Source of the DNA: Paenibacillus durus ATCC 35681
GTDB taxonomy: Bacteria > Bacillota > Bacilli > Paenibacillales > Paenibacillaceae
Reading direction: 5' to 3'
Length of the DNA: 64,000 bases
NCBI RefSeq assembly: GCF_000993825.1
Contig: NZ_CP011114.1
Location: 2,356,001-2,420,000 of the forward strand
Shown: positions 9,817 to 17,542 of the stretch, piece after piece
Position numbering within the stretch: the first letter of the stretch is position 1
Layout of the letters: the number at the start of each line of letters is the position of its first letter
Notes under the pieces: generated by a model
Told to the model about the DNA's origin: nothing
The model's input: the letters and a program-made list of their open reading frames with translations, nothing else
Database searches by the model: none
Position numbers and translations under genes: made by a program

Positions 9817-9951
9817 CCCCTTATTTTTCATAAAAGATCATAAGGTGCAAAGCCCGCTATAAGAAACGATAAAATTCAGTTTGGGCGATAAAATCTAGCA
9901 TTCATCCTACCGCACCCCACGCAAAGTATCGCCCTAAATCAGGCTTTGCAT
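9817..9951 (-). promoter_or_regulatory. Structured attenuator-like leader of the fusB-like gene
   Basis: In the minus-strand RNA, GCAAAG (9949-9944) can pair with CTTTGC at either 9926-9921 or 9852-9847, giving two exclusive folds. With the second copy the stem extends to TGCAAAGCC/GGCTTTGCA. A nested stem joins GGGCGATA (9934-9927 side) with TATCGCCC (9890-9883 side). Next, CCTTAT (9845-9840) pairs with ATAAGG (9824-9819), burying the gene's ribosome site. The GCAAAG strand lies inside a five-codon ORF, ATG-CAA-AGC-CTG-ATT-TAG, whose start has AGGA 7 bases before it. A ribosome halted there could change the fold, as in drug-induced translation attenuation. The switching role is inferred. Confidence 0.5.
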
Positions 9952-10272
9952 GAGGACTTCCTAGTTAATGAGCAATTCAGCATTGCCACAGTAAAACCCC
10001 CAATCACAAATTATGAGAAAAGTATAACAAAAATCCCCAATATGAACAATCTATCTCTTTGGGTGAATCGGCATCTCTCTATTTGAAAATGCTATAACTC
10101 TGCTTTTCAAAATTCATAATTGTCCGTTTATTTTCTCGAAGCATCAAGCAATAGAATCGGTTATGAGGGGTGCTTCGGCAGCCTTTTTCCTTTCTGAATT
10201 GTATTGCGGGAGAGGTAAATGGTTTGATTGGGGCTGTGCTGCAAGGGAGAGAACGGATTCATGTTTTCCTAG

Positions 10273-10300
10273 TATGAATTTTTCACATATTGAAATATAG
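10273..10300 (+). repeat. Dispersed intergenic repeat, copy A
   Basis: TATGAATTTTTCACATATTG-type unit, related to copies at 10429, 12191 and 17543. The core TTTCA-N5-TGAAA is a small inverted repeat. Confidence 0.5.
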
Positions 10301-10350
10301 GAATTAGAGTGATGACCGGAGCGAACATTGGTTCACCATGTTTTCAGTAT

Positions 10351-10380
10351 TAGTTTACATAATATTTATTATGTAAACTA
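10351..10380. repeat. Long AT palindrome, copy 1
   Basis: Perfect 13-base arms TAGTTTACATAAT / ATTATGTAAACTA around ATTT. A near-identical second copy lies at 12293-12322. Confidence 0.75.
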
Positions 10381-10428
10381 TATAGCAATTCCTGCTTGTC
10401 TCCCTCAGGCTTAACTCATAGAGATTTG

Positions 10429-10459
10429 TTGTGAATTTTTCATATAATTAAATGTTGGA
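10429..10459 (+). repeat. Dispersed intergenic repeat, copy B
   Basis: TTGTGAATTTTTCATATAAT unit, same orientation as copy A. The two copies bracket the palindrome at 10351. Confidence 0.5.
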
Positions 10460-10487
10460 AAAAGAGAAAGCCGCCCTTATGGACGGC
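10456..10487 (-). terminator. Terminator of HxlR-type gene
   Basis: Minus strand: GCCGTCC-ataa-GGGCGGC (one G-T pair), then TTTCTCTTTTT. It is about 125 bases downstream of the stop. Confidence 0.65.
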
Positions 10488-10612
10488 AGCTACACGGCTC
10501 TGAACGCAGCGCCTCCCTCTCCTGCTAACAACTTTACATTAAGCTGAAGAATGGTCAGGATTGGGTTACGCCTGCTTTTTTATAGGATGATGGCTTGCGA
10601 AACAGACACGGA

Positions 10613-11008
10613 TCAGCCGATCGGCTGGTGGTCCTTCACCATACTGTTCTTGTTCAAAATATTATCTTCCAGCACAGCGAATTTGTCGCCGTATTCTTTG
10701 ATGATATGTCTCTCCCCCCATGCACAGAGCGAATCCAGAATCGATTTCAGGCTCCAACCGTACTCGCTCAGCTCATATTCCACCTTGGGCGGAACCTGAT
10801 TGTAGCAGATTCGGTTGACGACGCCGTTCTCTTCCAATTCTCTAAGCTGTTGGGTCAGCATTTTTTGCGTGATTGCCGGCATAAGACGCTTCAGGTCACT
10901 CGTCCGTTTCTTGCCGTGCGTAAGATGGCACAGAATGACACATTTCCACTTCCCGCCGATGATTTCAAGAGTCGCTTCTACCGGAATATTATATTTCTTT
11001 TGAGTCAT
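10613..11008 (-). CDS. HxlR-family winged-helix regulator
   Basis: 131 aa. The family signature is plain: 'TLEIIGGKWKCVILCHL', 'RTSDLKRLMPAITQKMLTQQLRELEENGVVNR', then the wing 'PPKVEYELSEYGWSL'. HxlR proteins act as dimers, and many sense electrophiles or oxidants through an N-terminal or helix cysteine. Cys in 'KWKCVILCHL' are candidates here. The ATG at 11008 has GGAGG 9 bases upstream. It is divergent from an aldo-keto reductase, with palindromic GTAC sites between, which suggests repression of that gene and of itself in response to reactive carbonyls or related stress. The trigger is inferred. Confidence 0.9.
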   Translation of the reverse strand: MTQKKYNIPVEATLEIIGGKWKCVILCHLTHGKKRTSDLKRLMPAITQKMLTQQLRELEENGVVNRICYNQVPPKVEYELSEYGWSLKSILDSLCAWGERHIIKEYGDKFAVLEDNILNKNSMVKDHQPIG

Positions 11009-11052
11009 TGTTCACTGCCTCCATAAAGAAATTGTCTTGAATAGGAACTAAA

Positions 11053-11082
11053 AAGTACCTATAGTACTTAAAAGTACGTACT
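11053..11082. promoter_or_regulatory. GTAC-rich palindromes, candidate HxlR operators
   Basis: AAGTAC-CTATA-GTACTT (11053-11069) is a perfect inverted repeat. It is followed by the 10-base palindrome AGTACGTACT (11073-11082). Four GTAC half sites lie within 30 bases, between the divergent HxlR-type and aldo-keto reductase genes. Confidence 0.6.
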
Positions 11083-11276
11083 GTTCAATAATAATCGTTG
11101 GATACATAATAACACTATCGGCCGGTAATTACCACACTGAAATGGACAGAATGTAAAAGAAATCCAACAAAAAAGGCAGGAAAACTCCGCGCCTGGTGCT
11201 GGAAATAAATGGGCATCGCCTCTCGAAACAGAAACTGTTCTTCAAAAAAACATATAATCACTGGAGGATTTCAAGA

Positions 11277-12119
11277 ATGATAGAAAACCTGCAAAGCAAG
11301 GCAACACTTCAAGGCGGGGTTCAAATGCCCTGGTTCGGGCTTGGCGTATTTCAAGTGGAGGAAGGCTCAGAGCTGGTTGAAGCGGTAAAATCGGCAATAA
11401 AGCACGGGTATCGCAGCATTGATACAGCCGCCATTTACGGCAATGAGAGCGGCGTCGGCCAAGGCATTCGCGAGGCTCTTTCCGAGAACAATCTTTCCAG
11501 AGAAGATCTGTTCATAACTTCCAAGGTCTGGAATTCCGATCTGGGATATGCCGAAACGCTGGCCGCTTATGAGACGAGCCTGAGCAAGCTGGGTCTTGAT
11601 TATCTCGATCTTTATCTCATTCACTGGCCGGTAGCGGGCAAATATAAAGAAGCTTGGAGAGCGCTGGAGACTTTGTACAAAGAAGGCCGCGTTAAAGCGA
11701 TCGGAGTGAGCAATTTCCAAATCCATCATCTGGAGGACCTGTTTGCGGACGCCGAAATTAAGCCTATGGTGAACCAGGTGGAGTTCCATCCTTATCTTTC
11801 ACAAAAAGAGCTGCTTCAATTCTCCCGCGAAAATGGTATTCAGCTGGAAGCGTGGGCGCCGTTAATGCAGGGCGGGCTGCTCTCTCAACCGCTTCTGCAA
11901 GCAATAGCCGCAAAATACGGTAAATCGGTCCCTCAAATCATTTTACGCTGGGATTTGCAGCACGGAGTCATTACCATCCCAAAGTCAACCAAAGAACATC
12001 GCATTATTGAAAATGCTTCGGTCTTCGACTTTGAACTGACTCAGGATGAGATGAACCAAATCGATGCCCTGAACCAAAACCGCCGCGTCGGCCCTGACCC
12101 GGATAACTTTGATTTCTGA
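11277..12119 (+). CDS. Aldo/keto reductase (YvgN/2,5-diketo-gluconate reductase type)
   Basis: 280 aa, a single (beta/alpha)8 barrel using NADPH to reduce aldehydes and ketones such as methylglyoxal. Family landmarks are 'GVQMPWFGLGVFQVEEG', 'YRSIDTAAIYGNESGVG' (catalytic Asp and Tyr), 'LYLIHWP' (catalytic His region), 'GVSNFQIHHLEDL' and 'ITIPKSTKEHRIIENA' (NADP phosphate binding). The ATG at 11277 is chosen for GGAGGATT 9 bases upstream; the frame is open to 11196 but without a site. It is divergent from the HxlR regulator and ends in a good terminator. Role: probably detoxification of reactive carbonyls. Confidence 0.92.
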   Translation: MIENLQSKATLQGGVQMPWFGLGVFQVEEGSELVEAVKSAIKHGYRSIDTAAIYGNESGVGQGIREALSENNLSREDLFITSKVWNSDLGYAETLAAYETSLSKLGLDYLDLYLIHWPVAGKYKEAWRALETLYKEGRVKAIGVSNFQIHHLEDLFADAEIKPMVNQVEFHPYLSQKELLQFSRENGIQLEAWAPLMQGGLLSQPLLQAIAAKYGKSVPQIILRWDLQHGVITIPKSTKEHRIIENASVFDFELTQDEMNQIDALNQNRRVGPDPDNFDF

Positions 12120-12132
12120 TTCCTTAGCTGCA

Positions 12133-12169
12133 CCCCCGCTTTTAGCATTTGAAAAGGCGGGGGTTTTTT
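12133..12169 (+). terminator. Terminator of aldo-keto reductase gene
   Basis: CCCCCGC (12133-12139) and GCGGGGG (12157-12163), extended by TTTT/AAAA, then TTTTTT. Confidence 0.9.
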
Positions 12170-12190
12170 AATATTCCGCATGAATTCTAT

Positions 12191-12220
12191 TCCGAATTTT
12201 TCATATGATGAATTTTGAAA
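12191..12220 (+). repeat. Dispersed intergenic repeat, copy C
   Basis: CCGAATTTTTCATATGATGA unit. About 70 bases further on lies the second long palindrome, the same order as copy A and palindrome 1. Confidence 0.5.
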
Positions 12221-12292
12221 CATATCAAGCGAAGCATCCTAGACTTACATTTTCTGTAGCAGAACTTTTATTGAATCTTAGATCGTTCCATT

Positions 12293-12322
12293 TAGTTTAC
12301 ATAATATTTATTATGTAATCTG
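12293..12322. repeat. Long AT palindrome, copy 2
   Basis: TAGTTTACATAAT-ATTT-ATTATGTAATCT. It has the same left arm and loop as the copy at 10351, with one mismatch in the right arm. It sits 6 bases after the stop of the AbrB-family gene (minus strand) and might also serve as its transcript end. Confidence 0.7.
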
Positions 12323-12327
12323 TCAGA

Positions 12328-13443
12328 TTACTTCGCCTGCCGCTGCCCTTCCACCTTTGCCCGAGAGCCAACCCGGAAGAACAGTTTCAACAAGGGAGGA
12401 ACGGCGAAGAAGATAAAAAAAGTCCGGAATAGCTGGTATCCGGCCACCATCGGCAGATCCGCATTCACTTCGTGGGCGATGAGACTCATTTGATCCATGC
12501 CGCCGGGGGCCATGCTCAACAGCGCTGTCGCCGGGGAGGCGTCATTATTCACTCTTAGAAGCATGCTTAAGAACCAGGCTCCTGTAATCAGCAGCACACT
12601 GCTTCCTATAGCCAGCAGAAGAGTTCGCAGCATATTCTTCAGATTCGCCGGCTTCAGGAGTAGTCCGACATAAACGCCGATCATCAGCTGCGCGGCAGCC
12701 AAGAGAACGGCCGGAAGCGATGGTCCGGATAGTCCGCAAATCTGTAGGACTGCTGTACCAATGGCGGGCCCAAGCAGATATGGAGTCGGAAATTTAACCC
12801 TGCTGCCTGCTAGTGCGCAAACGACGCACACAAGAGCAAAAGGAATGATATCGGGGAACAAGCTGCTCCAGGTCGCATGAGCTGAGGCTAGAGCCGGGAT
12901 GACATCCGATTCACCGCGGTTCAAACCGCTTAACGGGCCGAATACGAGCAAAGGTACGGATACAATAATCATCATTAGACGAATGACCTGGATAACTGTC
13001 ACGACCGTGATATCGATTCCTCTGGTCTCTTCCGCCAAAATAATCATCTGAGTTAGGCCGCCGGGAATGCTTCCGAGCAGCACCGTTTTGTAGTCGATAC
13101 CGGACAGCTTAGCTACGGCGGCGGCAATCCCGGCGCACAATATGATTAACGCCGAGGTCATCATGAGCATGCTGGGCAGTTCAATGGAGATCTCTTTGAG
13201 TGCCGTCGCGGTCATCGCGAGTCCTATGGTATAGCCGACGATAATCATCCCTGTATTTCTCGCCGCAGGGGGCCAGACAAAATAACCTTTTGTCAAATTG
13301 GAACCGATCAGCGCCGCCAGCATAGGTCCGAGCAGCCAAGGAATAGGCAGATGCAGCAGCTTGAATAAGACTCCTCCGATAGCCCCGGTCAGCAGAGTAA
13401 CAGCGAATCTGACATTCGAATTATTTCGCAATCGTTTTTGCAT
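12328..13443 (-). CDS. AbrB-family integral membrane protein (AmoA/PF05145 type)
   Basis: 371 aa and very hydrophobic, with an internal duplication typical of the family. The repeats are recognised by 'LHLPIPWLLGPMLAALIG' and 'KFPTPYLLGPAIGTAVLQI', and by the paired 'GSIPGGLTQMIILAEE' and 'SMAPGGMDQMSLIAHE'. About 10 membrane helices. Despite the name this is not the AbrB DNA-binding regulator; the family is thought to be a transporter or membrane regulator of unknown substrate. The ATG at 13443 has AGGAG 13 bases upstream, a rather long spacing. It lies 31 bases downstream of the flavodoxin gene on the same strand and may be the fourth gene of that operon. Confidence 0.85.
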   Translation of the reverse strand: MQKRLRNNSNVRFAVTLLTGAIGGVLFKLLHLPIPWLLGPMLAALIGSNLTKGYFVWPPAARNTGMIIVGYTIGLAMTATALKEISIELPSMLMMTSALIILCAGIAAAVAKLSGIDYKTVLLGSIPGGLTQMIILAEETRGIDITVVTVIQVIRLMMIIVSVPLLVFGPLSGLNRGESDVIPALASAHATWSSLFPDIIPFALVCVVCALAGSRVKFPTPYLLGPAIGTAVLQICGLSGPSLPAVLLAAAQLMIGVYVGLLLKPANLKNMLRTLLLAIGSSVLLITGAWFLSMLLRVNNDASPATALLSMAPGGMDQMSLIAHEVNADLPMVAGYQLFRTFFIFFAVPPLLKLFFRVGSRAKVEGQRQAK

Positions 13444-13474
13444 TTCTAATTCTCTACTCCTATCGCAATCTCAT

Positions 13475-13951
13475 TCATCGCAGCAGCTTGGAAACGAAAT
13501 GATCGATCCGGTTCGTATATAATCTGCCTCTATCGCCGCTTTTGCCTGTCACCGCCCGGTAGACCAGCCTTTCCGCAAGCGACAGCTTGCTAAATTTCAC
13601 TTCGCTGCCCAGCACTTCCGCAGCCTTGGCTTTCAAATACAGACTCTCCGGAAAAGAACGCAGCAGCTCCAGCCCGGCTTTATCCTCCGATTCGCCCGCA
13701 CAAATAAACAAGCCGATTCGCTTGTCTGCCAGAGCCGTTATCTCCCGGTCTACGAACTCGGACATTTGTTTCTGGATTTTCCCGTAATAGATGGACCCGC
13801 CCATAATCACGGTATCAAATCCGGCTAAGGAAGGTGGAGGAGTATGCATTAAATTGACGGCTTCCGTCCCTTCTCCCATCCGCGATTGCAAAGCTAGAGC
13901 CGCTTGTTCGGCACAGCCATGCCGTGAAGTATAGAGAATAATGGCTTTCAT
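13475..13951 (-). CDS. Flavodoxin-domain protein (HemG-like)
   Basis: 158 aa. The N-terminal FMN phosphate loop 'ILYTSRHGCAEQAA' and the 'DTVIMGGSIYYGKIQKQMSEF' segment match the flavodoxin_5 group, which includes menaquinone-dependent protoporphyrinogen oxidase HemG. The length also fits. Related small flavodoxins in Firmicutes are mostly of unknown role, so HemG activity is not claimed. The ATG overlaps the stop of the upstream membrane-protein gene by 4 bases (ATGA), indicating translational coupling. AGAGGAAG precedes it by 7 bases. It forms an operon with a TetR regulator and a multi-spanning membrane protein. Confidence 0.8.
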   Translation of the reverse strand: MKAIILYTSRHGCAEQAALALQSRMGEGTEAVNLMHTPPPSLAGFDTVIMGGSIYYGKIQKQMSEFVDREITALADKRIGLFICAGESEDKAGLELLRSFPESLYLKAKAAEVLGSEVKFSKLSLAERLVYRAVTGKSGDRGRLYTNRIDHFVSKLLR

Positions 13952-14820
13952 GGGCTATCTTCCTCTCTGCGAACATTTTTCAACAAGACGGTCATGCAGC
14001 AGATCATACCGATATTAAAAGCCGGAAACAGAATCATCTCCACCGGAGATACATATACCCCCGCCCAAACCATTGCCGCCAGCATAGCCGAAATGGAAGT
14101 CAGCAATGTCAAAGCCTTCACGATGACGACCGACGCGAGCAAATAGCCGAAGGATTTCCTACGAATGAGCATCACTCCGGCCAGAACGGAGCTTGGAACG
14201 AGAATACCCAGATCCATAGCCTGAATGACCAAGGTGCTGTAATGCTCCAAGCCCTGCGGCGGCGAACCCGAAGTAAGCGAACCCGCTATTTTGCCCAGCC
14301 AGAGCATCGCCACAGCAAAAGCTATCAACAGCAGGTAAGCTCCGATTACTCTAACGGGAAGACCTGGCCCAAAATGCCCGGAAATCCGGTTGTAGTCGAA
14401 AGACGCCATCGTTAATATGAATGCATAAAGACTTAGCGACATTAAAGCCACATAGATGAGAAATAAGGCATTGTAAGACAGAAAGGAGTAGGACATATAC
14501 GTGTATAAAAAGTAGCCAAGCGTCCCGATCAACAGCAGTCTTCCCCTAAAGCTTCCCCTCACCGACAGCGTCACAGAAACCGCTAGCAGTGGTATGCCCA
14601 CAAACAGGGTGACGGCGTCCTGACCTCTTGCCTGAGCGGCCATGGATACCGAGTCGTTTTGATACACACCACGGCCATCGAGCACCACCTGTTCTCCCCT
14701 TACGGAAGTAAACATATGCCTGCCCGTTCCTCCGCCGGAAAATAGACCATATCCCACCGCAACCGCTGCCAGCACGATAATCAGTACGGACAAAAATGAT
14801 ACGATCTTTCCATTTTTCAT
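13948..14820 (-). CDS. Polytopic membrane protein of unknown function
   Basis: 290 aa, not recognised as a named family. It has an N-terminal helix (residues 8-28), an extracytoplasmic segment of about 40 residues ('TSVRGEQVVLDGRGVYQNDSVS'), then about seven more hydrophobic helices and a charged C-terminus KNVRREEDSP. The ATG at 14820 has AGGGAAG 3 bases upstream. It sits between a TetR repressor gene (28 bases upstream) and a flavodoxin gene (4-base overlap). The flavodoxin neighbour suggests a redox- or stress-related membrane function, which is context only. Confidence 0.7.
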   Translation of the reverse strand: MKNGKIVSFLSVLIIVLAAVAVGYGLFSGGGTGRHMFTSVRGEQVVLDGRGVYQNDSVSMAAQARGQDAVTLFVGIPLLAVSVTLSVRGSFRGRLLLIGTLGYFLYTYMSYSFLSYNALFLIYVALMSLSLYAFILTMASFDYNRISGHFGPGLPVRVIGAYLLLIAFAVAMLWLGKIAGSLTSGSPPQGLEHYSTLVIQAMDLGILVPSSVLAGVMLIRRKSFGYLLASVVIVKALTLLTSISAMLAAMVWAGVYVSPVEMILFPAFNIGMICCMTVLLKNVRREEDSP

Positions 14821-14848
14821 CAGCTTCCCTAACGCCTCCGCCCGTTTC

Positions 14849-15469
14849 TTATAAATGGCCGACCATAATCAGCGTCGTCTCCAGATAATGCTGGATTAAC
14901 CGCTCTTTCTGTTCCACAGGAAGATCCTTCTCCATCGTCAGACGCAGAATTAGCCCGAACGCCCCGCTCCAGATCACCTGAGCCGTACGCTCCAGATCAT
15001 CTTCATCCTTCTCTTTCAGATGCTCGAAGCTGCGGAGCAGCCGGAAGAGCAAGTTTAGCGCCTCTCGCTGCGACGAAGCCCCGCGAAACAGCACTGCCGT
15101 ATGGGACAGAACGGAAGGAGATTCGTTAAGCATAATGTCCCGGTAACGGACGCCGTCCGCAAGTGAAGTCTCTATATAACGCCGCATCGTCTGCGCGAAT
15201 ACAAGCTCCGGTCGTGTCTCCTTAGCACTAACAGTATTCAGGTCCGACACCATCTTCAGATAGCCGTGCTCCAGGAGCTGTTCAATAATGGCTTCCTTGC
15301 CTGCAAAATAGTGATAAATAATGCCCGGCGAATATTCGATGTGCTTCGCAATCTTCCGGATGGACAAGCCTTCCAGCCCTTCCTCCGCCGCGATGAGGCC
15401 TGCCGCATCCAAAATCGCCTGCCGCATCTCATCCCGTTCACGCTCCTGCCGCTCCTGGCGTTTCGTCAT
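14849..15469 (-). CDS. TetR/AcrR-family repressor
   Basis: 206 aa. The N-terminal helix-turn-helix is canonical ('AAGLIAAEEGLEGLSIRKIAKHIEYSPGIIYHYFAGKEAI'; DNA-recognition helix around YSPGIIYHYF). The rest is the helical ligand/dimer domain. The ATG has AAAGGAGG 7 bases upstream. It heads an operon with the membrane protein and flavodoxin. A consensus promoter (15527-15555) and an inverted repeat directly over its start region indicate autoregulation of the whole operon. The inducer is unknown. Confidence 0.92.
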   Translation of the reverse strand: MTKRQERQERERDEMRQAILDAAGLIAAEEGLEGLSIRKIAKHIEYSPGIIYHYFAGKEAIIEQLLEHGYLKMVSDLNTVSAKETRPELVFAQTMRRYIETSLADGVRYRDIMLNESPSVLSHTAVLFRGASSQREALNLLFRLLRSFEHLKEKDEDDLERTAQVIWSGAFGLILRLTMEKDLPVEQKERLIQHYLETTLIMVGHL

Positions 15470-15514
15470 GGTTCGAGCCTCCTTTCAATTGTCGTTAAAT
15501 AGTGTTTAGTACGT

Positions 15515-15527
15515 TGAACACCGTTCA
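15515..15527. promoter_or_regulatory. Candidate TetR operator
   Basis: TGAAC-ACC-GTTCA lies just downstream of the -10, flanked by direct repeats of TAGTGTTT (15500-15507 and 15531-15538). Its position over the start point fits repression. Confidence 0.55.
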
Positions 15528-15555
15528 GTATAGTGTTTGCCCGGATTGCTGTCAA
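15527..15555 (-). promoter_or_regulatory. Sigma-A promoter of tetR-membrane-flavodoxin operon
   Basis: Minus strand: -35 TTGACA (15555-15550), 17-base spacer, -10 TATACT (15532-15527). Close to consensus, so the operon should be strong when not repressed. Confidence 0.75.
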
Positions 15556-15599
15556 TGAGCTTTTTCCCCATCGCATTTGCATGTGTAAGCTTGTTGAAT

Positions 15600-15635
15600 A
15601 AAAAAAAGGCAACCCGGTTGAATACCAGATTGCCG
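15600..15635 (-). terminator. Terminator of GNAT gene
   Basis: Minus strand: GGCAA (15634-15630) and TTGCC (15612-15608) with extra internal pairing, followed by TTTTTTT. Confidence 0.7.
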
Positions 15636-15652
15636 TACCTGCTCCTGTCTGT

Positions 15653-16171
15653 TTATTTATTGACCCTGCCGACGTTCAGGGTGCTGAAATATTGGCTCGG
15701 GTTGCCCTGACGCGAATTGAATTTTTCCAGGAAAGCTCCGTTCGTATAATCGCCGATCACCCTGTGCCAGAAGGTGCGGGCAGGCGAGTTGGCGCGAATC
15801 TGGGATACCTTCCAATCTCCCGGGAACATATCGAACAGCAGATGCGCCGCCCATGTTCCGACGCCGGAACGGCGGTATTTGGGCATCACAAAAAACTCCG
15901 TCATATAAAACTGTCCTTCGCTGCTTCGCAGCAGCCGGTCAACGAGCGCAAAGCCTGCCGGACGATTATCGCATGTAATAAGATAAGCATATTTGTTATG
16001 GCCGCTGCTCCAGTAAGCTTCCAGGCCCGGATATGCAGGGTATTCCCCATCGGGGTTCACATCCAGGTCCAGGTATCGTGTGAAGTCGTACAGATAGAAC
16101 TGCATCAGTCTGCTGATAATCTGCTTCCGTTCGGCAGGAACGAGTTCGAGTCCAAGTTCCAAGGGATTCAC
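15653..16171 (-). CDS. GNAT-family N-acetyltransferase
   Basis: 172 aa. The acetyl-CoA-binding core is visible as 'YMTEFFVMPKYRRSGVGTWAAHLLF' (motif A, R-R-S-G-V-G in place of the usual R/Q-x-x-G-x-G/A). A beta-bulge and 'PARTFWHRVIGDYTNG' follow. The acceptor cannot be told from sequence. The GTG at 16171 is the most upstream start with a GAGG nearby; a start at the internal Met of 'MQFYLYDF' is possible. Monocistronic: its own terminator follows, and XerS is divergent upstream. Confidence 0.8.
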   Translation of the reverse strand: MNPLELGLELVPAERKQIISRLMQFYLYDFTRYLDLDVNPDGEYPAYPGLEAYWSSGHNKYAYLITCDNRPAGFALVDRLLRSSEGQFYMTEFFVMPKYRRSGVGTWAAHLLFDMFPGDWKVSQIRANSPARTFWHRVIGDYTNGAFLEKFNSRQGNPSQYFSTLNVGRVNK

Positions 16172-16312
16172 CTCTGTATGTCCTTTTTTGCTATTATTTC
16201 ACATGATATAACTTTGCACCCTCCGGAGCAAGGCGGGAAGCTAAAAGAAAATCCAATCGGAACATGATAAAATAATAGGCAGAACGAAGAATCTGTGAGA
16301 AAAGGTGACCTC

Positions 16313-17395
16313 ATGAGCATTCAAAAACAGAGCGACCGCAAACATCTGGAGCTAAAGCTGCCATCGATGCCTTGGTTCGTACAGCAATTTATCGATTACA
16401 AGCTGCCGGACCTCTCTCCTTCTACCCTGCTGGAATACGTGCGGGATTATGAATCCTTTTTCGGTTGGCTGCGCACGGAAGGATTGTCGGAGGCCGCAAG
16501 CAATGCGGAAATTACACTGCTGGACCTGGAGACGCTCCATATGGACAGCATTGTCGGCTACCGGCTGCACCTGACCACCCGAACGGAAGGGACGAATTCA
16601 AAAATTACCGTTTCAAGAAAGCTGTCCTCCCTCCGCTCCCTGTTTCATTACCTCAGCCAGATCGCCGAAGACGAGAACTTCTATCCCTTGCTCAAGCGCA
16701 ACATCATGGCCAAGGTTGAGATCAAGCGCATTCACAAGCCGAAGGATACCGCGGCCAGGCTGAAAGGAAAAATACTGGAGGAGGATGAGCTGCTCGAATT
16801 TGTCGGCTACATCCTTGAAGGCTATGGACATGATGTGGAAGACAATAAGCAGGCGTATTACGCTTTCCAATTGAACCGCGAGCGGGATGCCTGCATTGCA
16901 GGCCTTATCCTCAACTCGGGGCTGCGCGTATCGGAAATCGTCAATATGAATACGGACGACCTGGATCTGGGCAACAAGCTGCTGTATGTGTTCCGCAAAG
17001 GCCATAATGACGAGACCTTTAAGACGCCTGTGTACTTCCGCGAGCAGGCCAAGGATGATCTGCAGCTGTATTTGAGCCTCCGGCAGTCCCGCTACAACAC
17101 GCCCAAGAAGGAAAAAGCGCTGTTCGTGACGAAGCCCAACGGCAGCCAGGAAGGCAAGCGGATGACCAAACGCGCCATTCAAGCCATGATCATCAAGTAC
17201 GCCAAGCGGTTCGGCAAGCCCTACTTAACCGTTCACAAGCTGCGGCACTCTTTCGCTACCGACTATTATTTGCAAAATGATATTTATAAAACAAAGGAGC
17301 AGCTCGGGCATGCTTCCACCGAGACGACCGAGGTATATGCCCACTTGACCGACAAGACGATGTCCGAAGCCATTGAGCGGCGGATCGAGTCCTAA
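16313..17395 (+). CDS. xerS: Tyrosine recombinase XerS
   Basis: 360 aa. An N-terminal SAM-like core-binding domain (about 10-125) is followed by the catalytic domain (about 165-355). All catalytic residues are present: Arg in 'NSGLRVSEIVN', a beta-hairpin Lys region 'VFRKGHNDE', His-x-x-Arg in 'VHKLRHSFAT', His in 'LGHAST' and the nucleophile Tyr in 'TTEVYAHLTD'. Length and N-terminal sequence fit XerS, the single-protein dimer-resolution recombinase known from streptococci and annotated widely in Paenibacillus. The ATG at 16313 has AAGGTG upstream; a GTG six codons earlier lies before that site. No mobile-element genes surround it, which supports a housekeeping role. Confidence 0.85.
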   Translation: MSIQKQSDRKHLELKLPSMPWFVQQFIDYKLPDLSPSTLLEYVRDYESFFGWLRTEGLSEAASNAEITLLDLETLHMDSIVGYRLHLTTRTEGTNSKITVSRKLSSLRSLFHYLSQIAEDENFYPLLKRNIMAKVEIKRIHKPKDTAARLKGKILEEDELLEFVGYILEGYGHDVEDNKQAYYAFQLNRERDACIAGLILNSGLRVSEIVNMNTDDLDLGNKLLYVFRKGHNDETFKTPVYFREQAKDDLQLYLSLRQSRYNTPKKEKALFVTKPNGSQEGKRMTKRAIQAMIIKYAKRFGKPYLTVHKLRHSFATDYYLQNDIYKTKEQLGHASTETTEVYAHLTDKTMSEAIERRIES

Positions 17396-17402
17396 TCCAA
17401 TC

Positions 17403-17450
17403 GGCGGCTTCGCCGTATCCATCCGGGGATGCGCGAAAAGCCGCCTTTTT
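17403..17450 (+). terminator. Terminator of xerS
   Basis: GGCGGCTT (17403-17410) and AAGCCGCC (17438-17445), then TTTTT. Starts 7 bases after the stop. Confidence 0.85.
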
Positions 17451-17542
17451 CCGCTTGATGAACGGTTGCAGGCGGCCTGAGCAGGTGCAGCTTTTGGCGA
17501 TATGTAGGATTATGCGGATATGACGGATTATGCGATTCCTAT

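Larger units (their letters stand above)
9952..10612. other. Intergenic region with small repeats, no protein gene
   Basis: This is the rest of the roughly 800-base gap. It holds two copies of a GAATTTTTCAcATAt-type repeat (about 10273-10300 and 10429-10459), one long AT palindrome (10351-10380) and the terminator of the HxlR-type gene. No ORF with a ribosome site was found. Confidence 0.6.

Noticed and set aside
9876..9905. Nine-codon leader ORF (ATG AAT GCT AGA...) in the fusB-like leader
   Set aside because: Its only SD-like bases touch the ATG directly; the five-codon ORF at 9951 is the better leader-peptide candidate.
16613..17182. Antisense frame within xerS
   Set aside because: Lies opposite the catalytic domain of XerS; no ribosome site.
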